Shown piece after piece: positions 11,240-23,700 of a stretch of 64,000 nucleotides of DNA (the first letter of the stretch is position 1; every line of letters starts with the position of its first letter). This DNA comes from Aptenodytes patagonicus (taxonomy: Eukaryota; Chordata; Aves; Sphenisciformes; Spheniscidae), in contig NC_134963.1 in assembly GCF_965638725.1 (NCBI RefSeq), forward strand, positions 6,889,501 to 6,953,500. The letters are read 5' to 3'. A program made the position numbers and the translations under genes. The notes below the pieces were generated by a model. That model saw only the letters and a program-made list of their open reading frames with translations. It made no database searches and was not told the origin of the DNA.

Positions 11240-14200
11240 TTTGGAGGACTCCTCTGAAGTGGCGAATTAACGTGGCAAACACTGGAAAATAATCTTGTAA
11301 TACACGGAGTTGAGGTGAATTACTGTGTTTAGCTAAGCGCTCTGGTTTACATACGCTTGGCTTCGCTGTGTTCTCTATTGCACGTGCAGCAAGTAGTTCG
11401 GCAAGGCAGCCCTACCGAAGGCACCCACGGGCTGGTGCGTGAAGTGCTCCAGGATCTGTACCAACATCTGTCCTGTGAGAACAGGTTCTGATGTCTATAA
11501 TGTATTATTTGGTGTTAAAGAAAGCAAAATTGCCTTTGTAATGTGCATGTACAACAGGTAGTTAGAAATCGCACAAAACAGTTGGTAAAAATCACGCAAA
11601 GTAGCTGCTGATACGAAAAATTTTAAGTACAGCAATACAGCGGGTTCGTAAGGCTATCAGAGGGTCTCGTTTCAAGAACACCAATTCACATCTACTCTAA
11701 ATTGATGCTGGGCAAATACTGGGACCATCTGATTGCAATAGCAGGGTCAGAGTGCAGGTTTTGAACAGCCCCCAGGTCCCAAAGCGTGGCTCGTCTCTGA
11801 AGTGACATCCTCTACCTCCCCTCCACACCCCCCAAGAAAGGGAACATCAAAGAGTACCTAAACCCAGGATTGGGGGCAGATGGCTCTGACGGTGCTCCTC
11901 TGGTTTGCTTTTTGCAATTTTTTTTGAGATGGACGTTGAGAATAAATGTTTCTACCTTCAGTATGGCACTTGTTCACTGTTGTCTCTCCTGCGCCAGCAA
12001 AAATTGGGAGTGCTGTGATCTCACCAGTACAAATCTCAGAAGTAAATTTCGAACTGTCTTTCCATGGCTTTAATTCTCAGATCAGTTAAACGGAGACTGA
12101 AACTTTTCTGAAAATAGGGCATTCTTCTTTACTATGCCTGTCCTGCTTCTACCAGCAGAAACATATTCACATAGCATCCAGTAACCCTTTGCATACCTAA
12201 CCAATCACGTTCTAGGTACTATGTGAAATGTATTAAATATTATGCAAAAGTTAAAACTCATTAAAATTCAACTTTGCGGGCCTCGCCGGTCATCCCTTTG
12301 GAAAGATCTGTATTTTAATGAATCATGACATGTGGATAAAGGCAGGAGCGGATAGAGTTCCAACTTAGGATTTACTCCTTCTGCATCTGCCAGATTTGCA
12401 GAATCTTGAAAAATCATGTAATCTTTCTCTAACATCTCCCTATTTGCAGATGATTGAACTTTATTATCATATAGAAGTGTTGTGTAGGCTATATATTGAA
12501 GTGTGGATTCCAGATGCCTATTATAGCAAGTGCGTTATTAATCCATAATCCTGAGAAGATGTATGCGTATGTTGACCTTTCAGCCAAGATTACTCAAAAT
12601 TAAATGCATGTGTACATCTGTGGGATTGAGGCCAGAGTACTTCTACAAGATAAATGGATGTTACTAGAGAATCGTCAGACAAAAAACACATAATCCATCC
12701 TTTCTACAAAAGTCCACCAAAAAAGACAGAACAGAGACATAAAAGAAAATAAACTCATTTTTCTACATCTTTTTTTTTTGACATGAACAATCTGGGACTC
12801 TTGGTGTATCAAGCAAGCCCACCAAAGACTGTATTAATCACATACACCTCGAAACACCAGAGCACATTGTTGAAGTATGGAAGTATGTTTCTGAAATATC
12901 ACAATTTTAATCTATAGATCTCCAAAAATAGAAAACACATTTTTAACCTTGTTTTAAGACAGAAATTATTCTTATTGAACTATGATTAATTTTACCATTG
13001 AAATAGTACTGTATTAATAACAAAAAACCTGTCTCAAATGTAAAAGAACTGGGGAAAAAAAAGGGGGGCGGTAAGATGTGGATGATGAGAATATCCACAG
13101 CTGCACTAAATAGGATAAAAACATTTAGAAGCAATATTAAACCCACGTGCTTCAGGACACAGGTTAAGTGCTGGCAGATGAGGGTTAGGGCTCGTTTCCC
13201 CTCCGAGCGGGTCATGCTGCAGGTTTCCAGCAGTGCCCGGAGCTGGGCCCTGTCAGGCAGCGCTTGGTACGGGACAGGCCAGGACTGCCGCAAGGCTGGG
13301 TTTCTTCACAGTCAAAAATACAGGAAAAACCACTTCATGTATTAATGCTGTGAAAAGGGAGTGGTGGTTATTGAGAAAGGAGCTAGGCTGAACTGTATTA
13401 AAAAAACAAAGAAACAAAAACAACTTTTGCTGGATGTTAATGTAACTTAAATTACTTAAGATCTAATCATGACAATGTGCTGGATCCTGACCTTGTTAGC
13501 TTGAAACTAGGAGCTGTCATTTAATTAAACTTGTACTGCAGGGCTCATGCTAAAATAAAGACTATAGTGCTGTGCTTGGGAAGGCTGTATGAAGAAATGG
13601 GTTAATTTCACCCCTACTGAGCTTTCGTACATAGTTATTTCCCATTGGATAGAATGGACTGAAATAATCTTTTAAACATTTTTTAAAATCTCTTTCATCA
13701 CATAAGACCTACTCTTCTATACGTTACCTTGGGTTAAGATGGAAGACTAGATATTTAACCATTTAATTGTTTTATGAAGGAAGCTAAAAACGATTATACG
13801 GTTTTTCTAGACACGATGGATCAAAATCTCTCCTCTGCAGAAATTCTACCAACTAAACTTTAAGATCTACTTTAGATGAGATTTGCAGAGATGCTCGCCT
13901 TAACCTCCTCGCTGCTTGGGACTGCTGACAAACCTTTATTTGCCTTTTGCAACTGCTACTTCTAATGTGTTGTTTTTAATGCCGGTCTAACATAATTTCC
14001 ATTTTGTGGTAACCTGATTTGGTTTTGGTACAATAACAGGAACAAATGGAAGTGATGATTTGCATGTGAAGCTGGAAATATGTTTAAGAAAAACTGCTAT
14101 GCAGAGGGTAGCACCTTTGCATGCTCAGTACCGTATCACATTAATCATATGGTACTCCACGAACCTATTCTTATTCAGTCCTCCTACAGAAAATACAGAA

Positions 14201-17040
14201 GTACATTTTTAGCAGAAAAAAATTATGAGTATCCTTGTGACAGCATACAGATTTCTCAGGGCTTTCTGGAAAGAAACTTGGACTTCTGCCACCTGCTCGG
14301 ATTGTGTTCATGCATAAATGATCCAGAGAATGGGTTGACATTACCTCTAATTAGGGGTAATAACAGCCTGCCGCTGAAGGAGCCAGTTCCCTTTCTCTTG
14401 CATGTCATGTCCCTCATTTCTCCTGCATTAGGGCTAGTGTTCATGCAGCCACAGGGTAAGTCAGTTCAGTGACCTGATCCAGCAGAAAACTCGCCCATTA
14501 AGAAAAATAAAGTATATTTTTTTCACTAGGTCGATTCACTGAAGCTCTGTAGCCATTTGATGGGTGTAATTACAGGATGGAGAGGAGAGTGGGGTGAAAT
14601 GAAGGAAGAGTGCAGGACTACACCCTTTTGGTGGCCTTCCACAATTGCACCGATCAGAGGTAACATCAAACCATAGCTTTGAACTCCAGCATGATTTCAG
14701 AAGAACTCCCGGAAGCATTTCTAAGAGTTAATTAGGCATGACTGACTCTTTTTGTTTCAGCTAACTCTAGAGTGGCAGTATAGAGGTGTGTAATAATGAG
14801 TAATTAGAGTTGGAAATAAAAGAATTTATCCTGTTTAGTTTGTACCTCAGAATGGAGCTGTAAAATGGAACATAAAGGGGAAAAAGGGTACGCTGCTACA
14901 GTCCTAATATTTTAGTTGCAGAAGAAGGCTTAACTTATGTTTTCCTATTTAACAAACCATTTTTTTATTTCTGATAGGAAAGGAAATTATTTCAAAGCTA
15001 CAATGCTGGGGCTTGGAAGCTTAAAATCACACATGGATTTGGTTTGGAAAAGGGGATGGGATGAGATGAGATTTCTTTACTGATTTGGTCAGTCCTTTTC
15101 CGTACTGTTTCCTTGAATGAAATATGAGCTGAACAGTACATCAGTGCGCTATATTGTTACGTCTTTCAAAGTTCTTCCCGATAAACAGGAGTAGGAGTGA
15201 TGGACAGTAGAGAAACAGTGAGTTCAAAGAGTCTCTTTTAATACAATTATTTAGAAAGACACTTGAAGTCCCTTGCAGGTGTGGTTTTTTGTGGTTTGTT
15301 TTTTTTTTTTTTAAGAGAAATCTGATTTTAGGGAACAGGTCAAGACCTAGGTATTATTTGTACAGTAGTACTCACCCATGATGTTAACAGTTCAACCGTA
15401 ATTTTGCACGGAAATGAGAAGGAATAGTGAACAATCAATCTTGGTTATGTACATAAACATTTTTCATAGCTTATGAGCAGCAATGCAAAATATTTTTAAA
15501 TGTATGATTCCACAGAAACTAAATGACAGAGACATAAATGTTTGCTTGAGATGTGGAGGACATTTTACATTACTGTTTTTTGATGGTTACCATTTCTCCC
15601 AAGTAAAATGCGGTAATGAAATCACAATACGGTTGTTACTCATTGCTTTGCAATGTGGTGCTCAGACTTAGCCTAAGGCATCAGTGAGAGACACAGAAAA
15701 TGCTGATTGTGGTGATGAGGTCTTCTGTTGGGTTTTTTTTTTAAGAATTAAAATACACTGAACAAAGAGGAGTATTTTAAAATGCTAACATGCTGGACTT
15801 TGACTCAAATGGATCCTATACAGTAGTACTGTCGCCCATAAAAGAGAAAGAAGGTGGCAAACACTCCATGGAGTCATTTATACAACAGTAAAGGCTTTTA
15901 TGGAAAGACTAAGTCAAACTCATTCTTCTACAGAGGTGTTTTAATGCCCCTGTAGATAAAAATCTAACCAGAAGTTGTTTATAACAAGACGATTCCGTTT
16001 ATTTCCTGAGAAGGGAATGAGATCAGATCTATGTGGTAAGAAATGGTAGTTTCAGGGGATGCCTCTGAAGACTTCAAATCGTTAAGATTTTTTTCTTGGA
16101 TGCTTCAACTGTCTTTTTTAAAAGAATGCCATGTAAATGAAAAGCATTACGTGACCTGTGTTGGTATACATTGTCATCACCTTTACTGTGCCTAAGTAAA
16201 TGAACGACCTTGCAAATCAGAGAAAGGTGTGAAGAGAAGAACAAAGCAAAAATGTTAAAGACAATGTGCCGCATTTTTCCTACTTGTAGATAAGGTGGAA
16301 AATTTCAACGCAATAGAAAATCACCAACGCTTTTGATTTCTAATGGAACTAGCATTGCAGTGATTCAGCTCGTACGTGACCATCCATGTGTCTGTAAATA
16401 GTTAAAGTATCCTTGTCCAATATTATTTCTATTGTTAAAATCTTATTTTTCTTACTAGAAATCAATAGCAACAGGTTTGTTTCTTACACGTCCCTGAATT
16501 CTCCAGACCCACAAGTTTGATGTGGCACAAGCACTGTATTAAGTCTCACCTTTTCAGAAATCATCTTCATAACTGTGCCATGTATTTGCTGGGGAGTTCT
16601 GCTATATGCCTCATTTTTCCTTCTGTAAAACACAGAAAAAATATCGTTTAAAGGGTTTGCATGAATGCGGTAATAAAAAAATCTTTCAACACTGGCATAC
16701 ATATCTGTTGAAATGTTCTGCTTAATCAGCTTTTATCAACTGCTTGCTGATGAACTAGTTATCGGGAGCTGGGTGTACAAAATGGTTATGAAAACCTTAA
16801 CTACGTGACAAACGGTGAGGTGTTTCAATTTTAATTGGAAGCGAGGGTGGGTGCTCAGACCGGGTTAGATCACAGGACAGCTGTAGATTAAATCTTTTAA
16901 GCTTTTTAGGAGGGGAAGCTAATGAAGGAAAGTAGTTGAGAAATAGCTTTGTGGTTGTGTTTTGAGGGAAGGCAGCGAGGAGTGGGGATGGAGCAGGGGC
17001 ACACCCCATCCCTTTCTGTCCCGAGCGGAGGGGCACCCAC
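11240..17040. other. Intergenic spacer between KDM2B and ORAI1
   Basis: About 5.8 kb separates the divergently transcribed KDM2B and ORAI1. It is mostly AT-rich, with scattered short open frames that resemble no known protein. A short GC-richer patch at about 13180-13300 stands out from its surroundings but has no start, stop or splice arrangement I can interpret. No repeat element was recognised. Confidence 0.6.
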
Positions 17041-17545
17041 CGCCGGTCAGAGGTGTACAGAACTGACTGAGAAACTACAGATTCCCGTCAACTGCGCCCC
17101 AAGCTGAGACTGCTCACCCGCCCCGCTGCCGCAGCCACCCGGAGGCCGCGCCTCGGGCTCCAGCCGGGCCTTGCTGCGGGGGTTCGCCTTCCACAGACCC
17201 GCTGAGGGGGGCGGCGGGGTCGCACCTCCCTCAGGGGCAGGCCCCGCTCACGGCTCCCGACGGGCGGTGGCGAGGAGGCCGCGCCCCCCTCAGCGCGCAG
17301 CCCCCCTCACCACAGCAGCGGCGGCGGCGGGAAGCGGCCTGTGGGGCACGACGCCCGCCCGCCCTCAGGCTCCCTCGAGGGCTGCCGGGAAGCGGCCAAG
17401 GCGGAGCGGGGCTGGGGGCCGGGCCGGGCCGCAGCGCCCAATGAGGCGGTGGCGGGGCGGTGCCCGGCGGGCGGCGGCGCGCAGGCTCGCGGCGGCGCGG
17501 CGGCAGGCGCGGCCCCAGCACCGGCAGGAGCCGCCGCCGGGCGCT

Positions 17546-17557
17546 ATGGGGTGTTAG
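17546..17557 (+). other. Minimal upstream ORF (Met-Gly-Cys-stop) before ORAI1
   Basis: An ATG at 17546 has a strong context (G at -3, G at +4) and meets a TAG after three codons, 89 bases before the ORAI1 ATG. The ORAI1 ATG itself has C at -3. A second, weaker ATG at 17441 is in the same frame and ends at the same stop. Whether either is in the mRNA depends on the undetermined start site. Confidence 0.4.
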
Positions 17558-17646
17558 CGCAGCTGGTGCCCTCGCTCTGCCGCCGGAAGGAGCTGCCGTT
17601 GCTGCCGTGTGCCTCCCGCTCCGCTCCGCTCCTCCGCCCGCCGCCC

Positions 17647-17760
17647 ATGAGCCTGAACGAGCACTCGATGCAGGCGCTGTCCTGGCGGAAGCTCTACCTG
17701 AGCCGTGCCAAGCTGAAAGCCTCCAGCCGCACCTCCGCGCTGCTCTCCGGCTTCGCCATG
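17647..17760 (+). CDS. ORAI1: ORAI1 coding exon 1 (38 codons)
   Basis: ATG at 17647 opens [20 protein letters not shown] and the frame runs to ...LLSGFAM, ending in phase 0 at a GTGAGC donor (17761). The exon encodes the cytosolic helix and the first half of TM1. Upstream in the same frame there is open sequence back to about 17341, but no in-frame ATG, and it lacks the SYSEV residues that precede this methionine in mammals. The start is therefore set by homology and by exclusion. Confidence 0.94.
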
Positions 17761-20700
17761 GTGAGCGGCCGGCCTCGCCCGGCGGGCAGGGGGGCCCTGG
17801 CAGGCGGTCCGCGGCCTCCCCAGCAGCAGGGAGCCGGGTGCAGGAAGGGGTGCCGCCGCTTCTCCTTTTCCTGACCGGGGAACTCGCTGCCTCCCCTCAG
17901 GCTGGTGGCTGGAGCGGGGCGGGGAGGACGGGGACGAGCGCAGCCGCTGAGGCGGCATGTGGCACCCCGGGGCGGCGGGAAGCGGGACGGGCCCTGGCGC
18001 CTTTTCCCCAGAGCGCCTGGCCCACCCCGGCCTCCAGCCCTCCGGGCAGCCGGGGTCAGCGCACTCGGGCGGCGGCCGGGCCGGAGGAGGAGGAGGGGGC
18101 GCGGGGGCCGCCCCGGGAGCAGCGGGATAGGGTCTGGTGGAGCCCGGGGGGTCGCATCGGTAGCTCGTTTTCTGTGGAGAGCTGTCGTGCCACAAGTTAA
18201 AAGCTGCCTCACGGCTTTTATCTCCGCCAAATAGCTCCGATACCTCGTGCAGGACTTTTTTGCTCGTTGCTCATTTTTCCTGCGGAGGGTGCTCGGCATG
18301 CCAAAAATCACACTTGGCGGGACGTTCCTCCCGCTTGCTCTCATAGGAAACACCGTAGCGTGCTGTAAATGTGGAGGTTAGCATAGGGTTTTTTTCGGTG
18401 TTTCACCTCGCTTCGCGCTCTGGTGTTAAGAGCAAAGTGGGCTGCGCACGGGGGGTCCCGCAGCTCTTCCAAGGCTGTGGTGCTTCGCGCTCCCGCTCTT
18501 CTTCCCAGACCACAACCGCACACGTTGTGCAAACGGATGCAAAGGCAGGTGTTGCACTTGAGCTATTTTTAGATAAATGAAGAAAAACAACTGACTAAAG
18601 TTGACGCTGTCCCCCCGACTCATTACATCCATCATTAGTCATCTGCAGTTGCGATGTTTCTAATTTTTTTTTTTTTTTAAGGAAATCTTGGGTGTTGCTT
18701 AGTTTGGAGTTTTGTGCGTGTTTTAGAAACGTCTTTTTTGTTAGTATGTTTTTTGCTTTCGGGTTTGATATAGAAACATAGTCTGGTAATCCTAATTATC
18801 TCAAATGAAAGCTATATATAGAAATATGGTAATTTACAAGCTTCATCATATGTCCAGTCCTCTAACGTACTAAGCTGCTAACTCTGTAGTCAGCCCCTTT
18901 ATTCATCCGTGTTAAATATGTTCACAGTTATAAATACCGAATTGTACAGCTTTGATTTGTTTTGGTTTGGTTTTTGCCCAGCTTTTAACAAGGTGAGTAT
19001 TTTCAGCCCTAAGATATTTTCCCTGTAAGAGCCATTGTTCTAATTAGAGGATGCTGTTTGAAAACATAGCAGCCGTCTGCAGCAGCCGTCTGACGGTCAA
19101 ATAAATGTCACTGCCCTCCTTCAATGGCTAAAAACAGACTACAACTCTTCGGGGGTAGTGGTGGACTGCTACTCGTTTGACTGACAGGCGACTGTGTTGG
19201 TGCAGCGGTATATTTGAGTTGGTTCTCCTTGGGTAACATGCATCAGGCTGGTAGCTCATACTCCGCTGCTGCTAATGAGTTTTCCTTATTGTACGCCTGT
19301 TTTCCTGTGTCAGAGCAGTTTGTCGAGGTGGTTTCTTGAGTCAGGCTTTTACGCTGAGAGAACATGGGGGGGAAAAAAATGTAGTTTGTTGGCTTTTACA
19401 AATTTTCATCTAAGGGAAGTTGCATCTGCATTAATATCAATACTATTATTTAAAAGTCATACTTAATCTCTTAAATCCATTTGGCTTTTCTCTAAATATA
19501 TGCTATGTGGACTCTCAAAATCCCATGGACGTATGAGGTGGTGTTTCTTCTACTTCCTTCTTGATTCTCTAGAAGAGCTCTATGAGTTCAGTGTCCTGCA
19601 GTTGAAAATTGCTGCTTTTGAATTTATGTTGTTTAGGGTGCTTCAGGAAAAAGCCACTTTGTTCCGATTAACAAATCTCTAGTTGCCAGGAATGTTACAT
19701 GTGAACATTCATAATTTTCCGGAAGTTACCCCCCTCAAAAAATTCCACTTTTTCTCTTCCTTTAACAAGATCATGCTGGAAATCACCTTGTAGCCTCATT
19801 GGTTTTGCTATGACAGGTAGTCCTGTAGCTCAGACTTCCTAGTCTATTTTCAGAAGAGCTGACTTAACTTTCAAGTATTTTTAGATTTCTTTTGAATAAC
19901 TGCTTATCTTTTAAAGTTGTCCTTTGCAATTTCTGCCTTGAAAAGCAGGGCCTTCTTTCTGCTATCACACCTATGCATTGTTTACTAAATTCAGCAGATT
20001 CTTTGGCACCTGATATTTGAACAAAATGCTGCTAAAGTACAATCTAGTCATGGATCTAAAGCTTACAACAGCAATTAAGCGTCATTGTTCCTCTGTTTTC
20101 CTTATCAACTCTAGGAAGAAAGAGCCTAAATGACACATCCAGGACCACCCAGCAAACTGATGAGAATTGTCAGGAATGGAATGTGCTCGTTTCCATGCCA
20201 GCCCCATTGATCCTTGCTCTTTAATTAAACAGTACTTGCATCCTCTAGTATGAGCTAAGTTTATCCCACCTAAACTGTTCCTTTATTTTGGACTGATTTT
20301 GTGTATAACTGCAGCCATTTTGCAAAGTTTATTCCCTCAAGATTGGTTACACATACCCCAGTTAAATGAGGCATGCCAAAGTCAAGAGATTGCCCGGGTC
20401 AGTGATGTGTAGAGTATGAAATGCTCAGCCAGGTTTCAAACTCAGAAGTGTTATGCTTCCACGGAGATGATTGATGAGAAACGTGTTTTACAATTAGTTT
20501 TGGTTTAGAGCTACACATCAGGCTTTGCCACTGTGTGTTAGCTTTGGAAACAGTTGCAGGGTCTGGTGGTTGCAAGCTGATGTTAAAGCTAAATTCCCCC
20601 GAGGAAACCCGAGCATTTATTTTGTGCAGGTTTCCATGGACGCTATCATCCAGTGCCATAAGTCTAAGGAAATCTGTGAAGCTTATAATCTTGCACTTAG

Positions 20701-23700
20701 TACGCTTTTCCAATTTATGGGGCCAGCAATAATAACAATCCCCCAAATTGTTAGAGGTAAAGAAAGAAATTTAGATTGTAGGGTATGTGTGGTCCGTGAA
20801 AGAATGGAGGGTTCCCTCCACGCACTAGTGGAGGCATCGAGTATTTCTCACTTCTATGTTATGTCCCAGATATTGATGTATGATTCCCCCCCCATGCCTG
20901 TCTTTATTTCTTAAACCAGTTTATCTCAATGCTGGAAATACTTTGCAGATTGTTTCAAATATTGCAAGCACTAGCTCATCCACACCTACAGTAGCAGTAT
21001 CAAGAGCTCCAGTGTAGAGAGGCTGCTGGTAGGTTATTTTTGTTTGAACAATTAAGTTGACTTGTTAGCTTCATTTTGTCAGCAGGGATGCATCATGCAG
21101 TAGTATAACATCATGATACCAGAGTTGCAAATATCATCGGGAAGTTGTTAGATCCTAACAGACATCAAACTGGAAAGCTCAAAGATCACCTCCCATCCAC
21201 CAATTAACACCTCTGTGAAAATACCTGAGCCTAAATTAGAGATCTAAATTATACGACCACTGTGGTTGACTTAGTTATATTTAGGATGTGGAGGACATTA
21301 GTTACCAGACAGCACGCTTTTCTTGTAAATACCTCTAATGTTTTAAGCTGGCTAGACTGTTGCCTAGATGGTAGTACATACACTTCAAATATTAAATATC
21401 ATCAAAGAACTGTCAACTCTTGCCTTTGAAGTATAGCCAATACGGTCTTCTGAAGACAGCTTCAGTCATGTTTTGTAAAAGGCTGACTGCACTGATAAAT
21501 ATTTATGAAACTGATTTCCATAATAACAGTTGATGTTGAAGTAACGTTAGGTAGGACTCGGGCCCTGCTGCTGTCAGTGTTGTACAGATACTCTAGAAGT
21601 TGTTTTAGCTGTATTTAACTGGATTGCTGGTAGAATAACATGCAACAGCTGCATTTTGTAACCTGCAGCAAAGCGCTACAGGCCCAGTTTCATGGCTTCT
21701 GCTGCCACTTACCTTTTATATCGCTATTGCACTTACAGGTTAGCACTGTGCTCTGAAGAATCTTCCCCCATATAAAAGGTTTCTTCTATTCCAGTCATGA
21801 AAGCAACATCTTGCTGCTCCTTTGAGCATCCCTGTCTCAAGGTTGTAGACGAGCAAGGCAAGCAGCATGGAGTACCTAGGGCTCTTACCGTTCTCTGTCT
21901 TACAGCAGCTGTGAGTGGCTGCTTGTGGCTGCTGTAGTTTGGAGGATGTAAAGGTGATATTGAGCCACTGTTTCTTCTCCCTGCTGTGCTGTCTAATCTG
22001 ACCTTGTACTTACAGAATAGATTTATTGTAAGTAACACTGTGTAAGATACTACCTTCTCATTTACTCCGATTGTATGGGTATTGCCTTTTCATGTTTACT
22101 AGCAAAATAAAATTAAAACCTGTATTTGTATTCGGTGTTAGCTTTAGCAAATATTCATGTGTTTTGCCATTCTGCAACATATAATAATCCACAGAGTCAA
22201 GATTCTAGACTAATGGATAAATGATGCTTACATTCTCTTCTGTATAAAACCAGTAATAAGATCATTATTTTGACTTATCTTTTTTAATTTCTGGTGACTG
22301 ATTCTGACTCATACAGAGTCTTTCTATGAGTTGTTTATAACTCTTAATGAATGGTGCAGACACTCTGTGAGAGCCTGGCTCTGTGTCTCTGTCTCTGGGA
22401 GTTCATAGTACTGTCAGGAAAACAGAGACCGACCGACTTGGGAGCGGAGGAGACAGCCAGAGGAGTGCGAATTTCCAGTGATGCCATGACACCCGTCTCA
22501 TTCTCGACTTTCCCCTGTGGTCCCATGCACCGACAGGCAGTGGGGTGGAAGATCGGAATTTGTATTGAAATAACCTTGTAATGCGAACCTTAAGATTTGG
22601 AGAAGCCACTTCTGTGTGCGTGGAGGTTTTTTTCCTGCTAAGAGTAGCATGTGCTATGAAGTCACTTGCACATATAACTGTATGGCTAACTAGATGTAGT
22701 CAAGTCTAGTCCTAGCTGCAACAAGTGAAGGTAAGACTATTTCTGCAGATAGGTGTTGATTAAAATATTTTAGTAATCACTGTATGCAATTTTGCCTTGC
22801 TGTGTATTGGTCCAGCAAGGTGAAGGTGTTGTAGCATTGATATACTTCTCCAGGTAAGATTCGCATCCTCCTCTCACTGTGCGGATGGACCCTTAAAAAA
22901 CGCAGCTGTGATGTTTGATCAACATAGCTTTCTTTTAAGCCATTCCTGACATGCTAGACTGTATGAAAATTGTCTTCTCTTAATCAGTTTCTTACTCAAG
23001 AATGGTAGCTGTGGCCAGGGAAGAGGAGGTGAGAACAATCTTTCAAGGGTATACAGATAATTCTAGACTTCTTCATTAAGAAGTGGTTGGTGTCTTTAGT
23101 AAGACTGATGTTTGAAGCTGACATTGTCCTTTCTGAAGGGGTTTTGCTTGTTACAGTCTGCAAGGCAGCTAACTGCATGACCAGTAGACATAGTAAGAAT
23201 GTGGTCATACCAAGAGCCAGCGTTTCTCGAGGTATTCCATTAACTGGGTCATTATGAGATTGTCTATATTTAAACCTAGTAACTTTTAATAAGATTGGTT
23301 TCTTGCTCTGTGATTCCTGTCTGAATGTGTCAGATACGAAGGACAGGAGAGCACTTGTGATTGGAGCTCTAGGCTGGACAGATGTCTCCTGTACCTCACA
23401 AGATGCTAAATCTACAGCCGTCCCACTGCAGGGCCGTCAGTAATTGTTGACTGCAGCCCCCCTGGTTACAGAATGCATTCAGCTAAAATCGGGTGTCTAG
23501 TGGAGAAACGGCAAGGAGTTTGAATTAGCTGTGGCTCTGTCCGTTTTGAAACTGTCTATCCATGGCACACTGAACTCAATCGTGACTCGCAGCTCTGTGT
23601 TAATGCTAGTACTTGATACCATGAGAGAGAGTATGGCAGTTACAGCGCAGACTCCCAGCCCGTGTTATATTCCTGCCAACCAGAGCTCAGAGTCATCTTC

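Larger units (their letters stand above)
8850..11240. promoter_or_regulatory. KDM2B: CpG island over the KDM2B 5' end
   Basis: About 2.4 kb of strongly GC- and CpG-rich DNA in otherwise AT-rich sequence. It spans KDM2B exon 2, intron 1, exon 1 and about 600 bp upstream of exon 1. The upstream part (10770-11220) is the likely promoter, but no TATA box is evident and the start site is not defined. The island is rich in homopolymers: C18 at 9203-9220, T26 at 9786-9811, long G runs around 9840-9870, G15 at 10768-10782 and another G run near 10906-10920. It also has short tandem runs of GGAC (about 10206-10233) and GGAAC (about 11068-11085). The long open frames seen here on both strands are products of GC richness, not genes. 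Confidence 0.8.
17080..18170 (+). promoter_or_regulatory. ORAI1: ORAI1 CpG island / promoter region
   Basis: Very GC- and CpG-rich sequence begins about 560 bp upstream of the ORAI1 ATG and runs about 400 bp into intron 1. A CCAAT pentamer lies at 17438-17442 with GC-box-like GGGGCGG just downstream (about 17453-17460). That spacing would suit initiation around 17.50-17.54 kb, which is an inference. No TATA box is seen. The long open frames across this region come from its GC content. Confidence 0.75.

Noticed and set aside
17171-18353. Several frames of 120-250 codons on both strands around ORAI1 exon 1
   Set aside because: Same composition effect. Only the 38 codons from 17647 match a known protein and end at a splice donor.
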